This document shows, piece after piece, positions 48,101-48,460 of a stretch of 48,460 nt of DNA. A program made the position numbers and the translations under genes. This DNA comes from Pedosphaera sp. Its GTDB lineage: Bacteria > Verrucomicrobiota > Verrucomicrobiia > Limisphaerales > AAA164-E04. Below the pieces are notes generated by a model. That model searched no databases. It saw only the letters and a program-made list of their open reading frames with translations, and was not told the origin of the DNA. The DNA is taken from NCBI GenBank assembly GCA_002686885.1, contig NYYT01000048.1, positions 25,192-73,651 on the forward strand, given 5' to 3'. The first letter of the stretch is position 1; each line of letters begins with the position of its first letter.

Positions 48101-48460
48101 TGAACTAAAATTGAATTCACGCATGCGATCTATGCTGAGCCATTCCTGATAATCCGGTATGGTTTCCGGATTTTTGAATCGATCCTTCTCAATATTTTTC
48201 GATTCCCAGTCCAGTTTGTTTATCGTTAGGGCTGCCTTTTTACCCACGACTTGCAAGGGCTGGTCGACTTGCTCCCAGACAAAAGCGGTGCGCAGTGGAT
48301 CATGTCGATGAATCAGCTGGTTCCATGCGCTTTCGAAAGCATCCTGATTCAAATCGCCGATCAAGGAAAAGGATACCTGAACCACATAGACACCGGCATG
48401 CTGCTCCAACAGACCGTGGAACAGCATGCCCTGCTGCACGGGGGAGAGTGGGTAAAGATC
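45173..48460 (-). CDS. NRPS module C-A(Gly)-PCP (5' part beyond right window edge)
   Basis: The frame stays open to the right edge: the bases at 48460-48440 read DLYPLSP before the GTG at 48439, so that GTG is an internal Val codon and not a start. Visible domains: C with YHHLLLDG intact, starting PLSPVQQGMLFHGLL, the style of condensation domains that take a D-configured donor; A with FTSGTTGRPKG and pocket D-I-L-Q-L-G-V-I-W-K, a near match to glycine codes; PCP FFEMGGHSLL. The protein ends in a basic, then polar tail (RRRQNQTTDQDKTG) 4 bases before the PKS start, so the two are translationally linked. It should add Gly and pass it to the KS-AT module. How much lies upstream, such as more modules, cannot be seen. 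Confidence 0.92.
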   Translation of the reverse strand, partial: DLYPLSPVQQGMLFHGLLEQHAGVYVVQVSFSLIGDLNQDAFESAWNQLIHRHDPLRTAFVWEQVDQPLQVVGKKAALTINKLDWESKNIEKDRFKNPETIPDYQEWLSIDRMREFNFSSAPLMRVTQFRIAEDHHRVVWTYHHLLLDGWSLPLLLKEWITAYQIQSQTSLPKPESAISGRSLHPFRDYITWLQSQDDVKAKRFWKSYLEGFTSSTPIGILRPPTLATHSDNQQSQETPKSQTLRRSLAPETSQKLTEFAQRHRLTLSTLIQAAWAILLSRYADQDEVVFGVARSGRPADLTQIENRVGMHINTLPLRVCLNRKKSPVAWLQDLQAHGERQQPFEWMALTDIQSQTDVPRNQPLFESVVIFENYPVESNHLPDDAKLSIAHVNVDEKTHYPFALFASGGEEIELCLHFQLNRCDKHDVECMIDFLNSILTRLANLGDLPVEDSSSLFPALRRPTEFEGPTTITSQLECAHQSFTRAARIHGDKSAIECGEQILTYQELDQQSSKLAVALQNDFKVGKEAIGILLPRSPEMVIAMLAILKAGCHFVPLDPSHPKDRLIDIAKDGDLRAVITLTSTRHLVESESIEIIDFETWDASAVYSSEPQERVSPSDLAYLIFTSGTTGRPKGVPITHLSLANLLQSIESRIEFKQDQCLLSLTTFAFDIATLELLLPLTRGATLVLTDDQKLKDGGHLVDLINERDIDVVQATPAAWRMIMSCWPHEHHKQDDRKRTFLCGGEALPVSLADELLKTGSTIWNVYGPTETTIWSGALRIDGNKESMPIGGPLDNTSFHIVDSKLRPVPPGVPGELCIGGIGLSPGYHQRPDLTRERFVQLDEADSNPIRVYRTGDSVRQTPDGLMEFLGRMDSQIKLRGHRIELGEIETAMESHGEVEEAVAVLHDFGEGEQCIQVFYRRSRNSEEPEETFNTDLRRHLSGKLPAYMLPAGMRELDRFPITPNGKTDRKTLSSMRITRASSGIPPQTQLERDLAKVWKRVLKTDTVGIHDNFFEMGGHSLLILTAQNEIREQMGIKLPIIDFFQHPSLHALANHINHQTSIHRDTDRSGALKAGRSRLMRRRQNQTTDQDKTG

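Noticed and set aside
48437-48439. GTG at 48439 as the start of the Gly NRPS.
   Set aside because: The frame continues upstream as DLYPLSP, the conserved condensation-domain start, so the gene runs off the window.
1-48460. CRISPR arrays, tRNA/rRNA genes, insertion sequences, phage attachment sites.
   Set aside because: No repeated spacer pattern, RNA-gene-like sequence, transposase motif or terminal repeats were found; the repetitive look comes from homologous synthase domains.

Overview
The window is almost entirely one hybrid fatty-acyl/polyketide/non-ribosomal-peptide gene cluster from a bacterium. Base composition is balanced by eye, Shine-Dalgarno sites are weak, genes are packed with 4-base overlaps, and TubC-type docking domains and a FAAL loader are present. 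I cannot fix the phylum. Myxobacteria, cyanobacteria, Verrucomicrobiota and other Gram-negative groups carry such systems. No rRNA, tRNA, CRISPR array, insertion sequence, MbtH-like protein, phosphopantetheinyl transferase, regulator, or terminal thioesterase/reductase domain is visible.

Layout. 1-612 (+): C-terminal part of a MATE-type exporter, cut by the left edge. 628-18852 (-): type II thioesterase, a polytopic His-rich membrane protein, NRPS C-A(Ser)-PCP, NRPS C-A(Gly)-PCP-C-A(Ala)-PCP-E, a CmlA-type diiron hydroxylase with a C-terminal TubC-like docking domain, and NRPS TubC-C-A(?)-PCP. 18853-19129: divergent control region. 19130-33477 (+): two giant PKSs, FAAL-ACP-KS-DH-cMT-ER-KR-ACP and KS-DH-cMT-ER-KR-ACP, both without an AT. 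33495-48460 (-): NRPS C-A(Ala)-PCP-Cy-A(Cys, with inserted oxidase)-PCP, PKS KS-AT-(dead KR)-ACP, and NRPS C-A(Gly)-PCP running off the right edge.

How it may work (inference). FAAL adenylates a free fatty acid and loads it on the first ACP. The two AT-less modules each add a C2 unit, alpha-methylate it and reduce it, giving a methyl-branched saturated acyl chain. Malonyl units would come from the single AT of the third PKS or from an AT outside the window. The minus-strand line then reads Gly, an unreduced ketide, Ala, Cys cyclised and oxidised to thiazole, an undetermined residue X that may be beta-hydroxylated, Gly, D-Ala, Ser. This is gene-order reading only. Docking tails allow other orders, and modules to the right are missing.

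Most unusual points: precise loss of AT from two otherwise complete methylating, fully reducing modules; a docking domain fused to a CmlA-type hydroxylase; Tyr-to-His replacement in both reducing KRs; and no visible chain-release domain.
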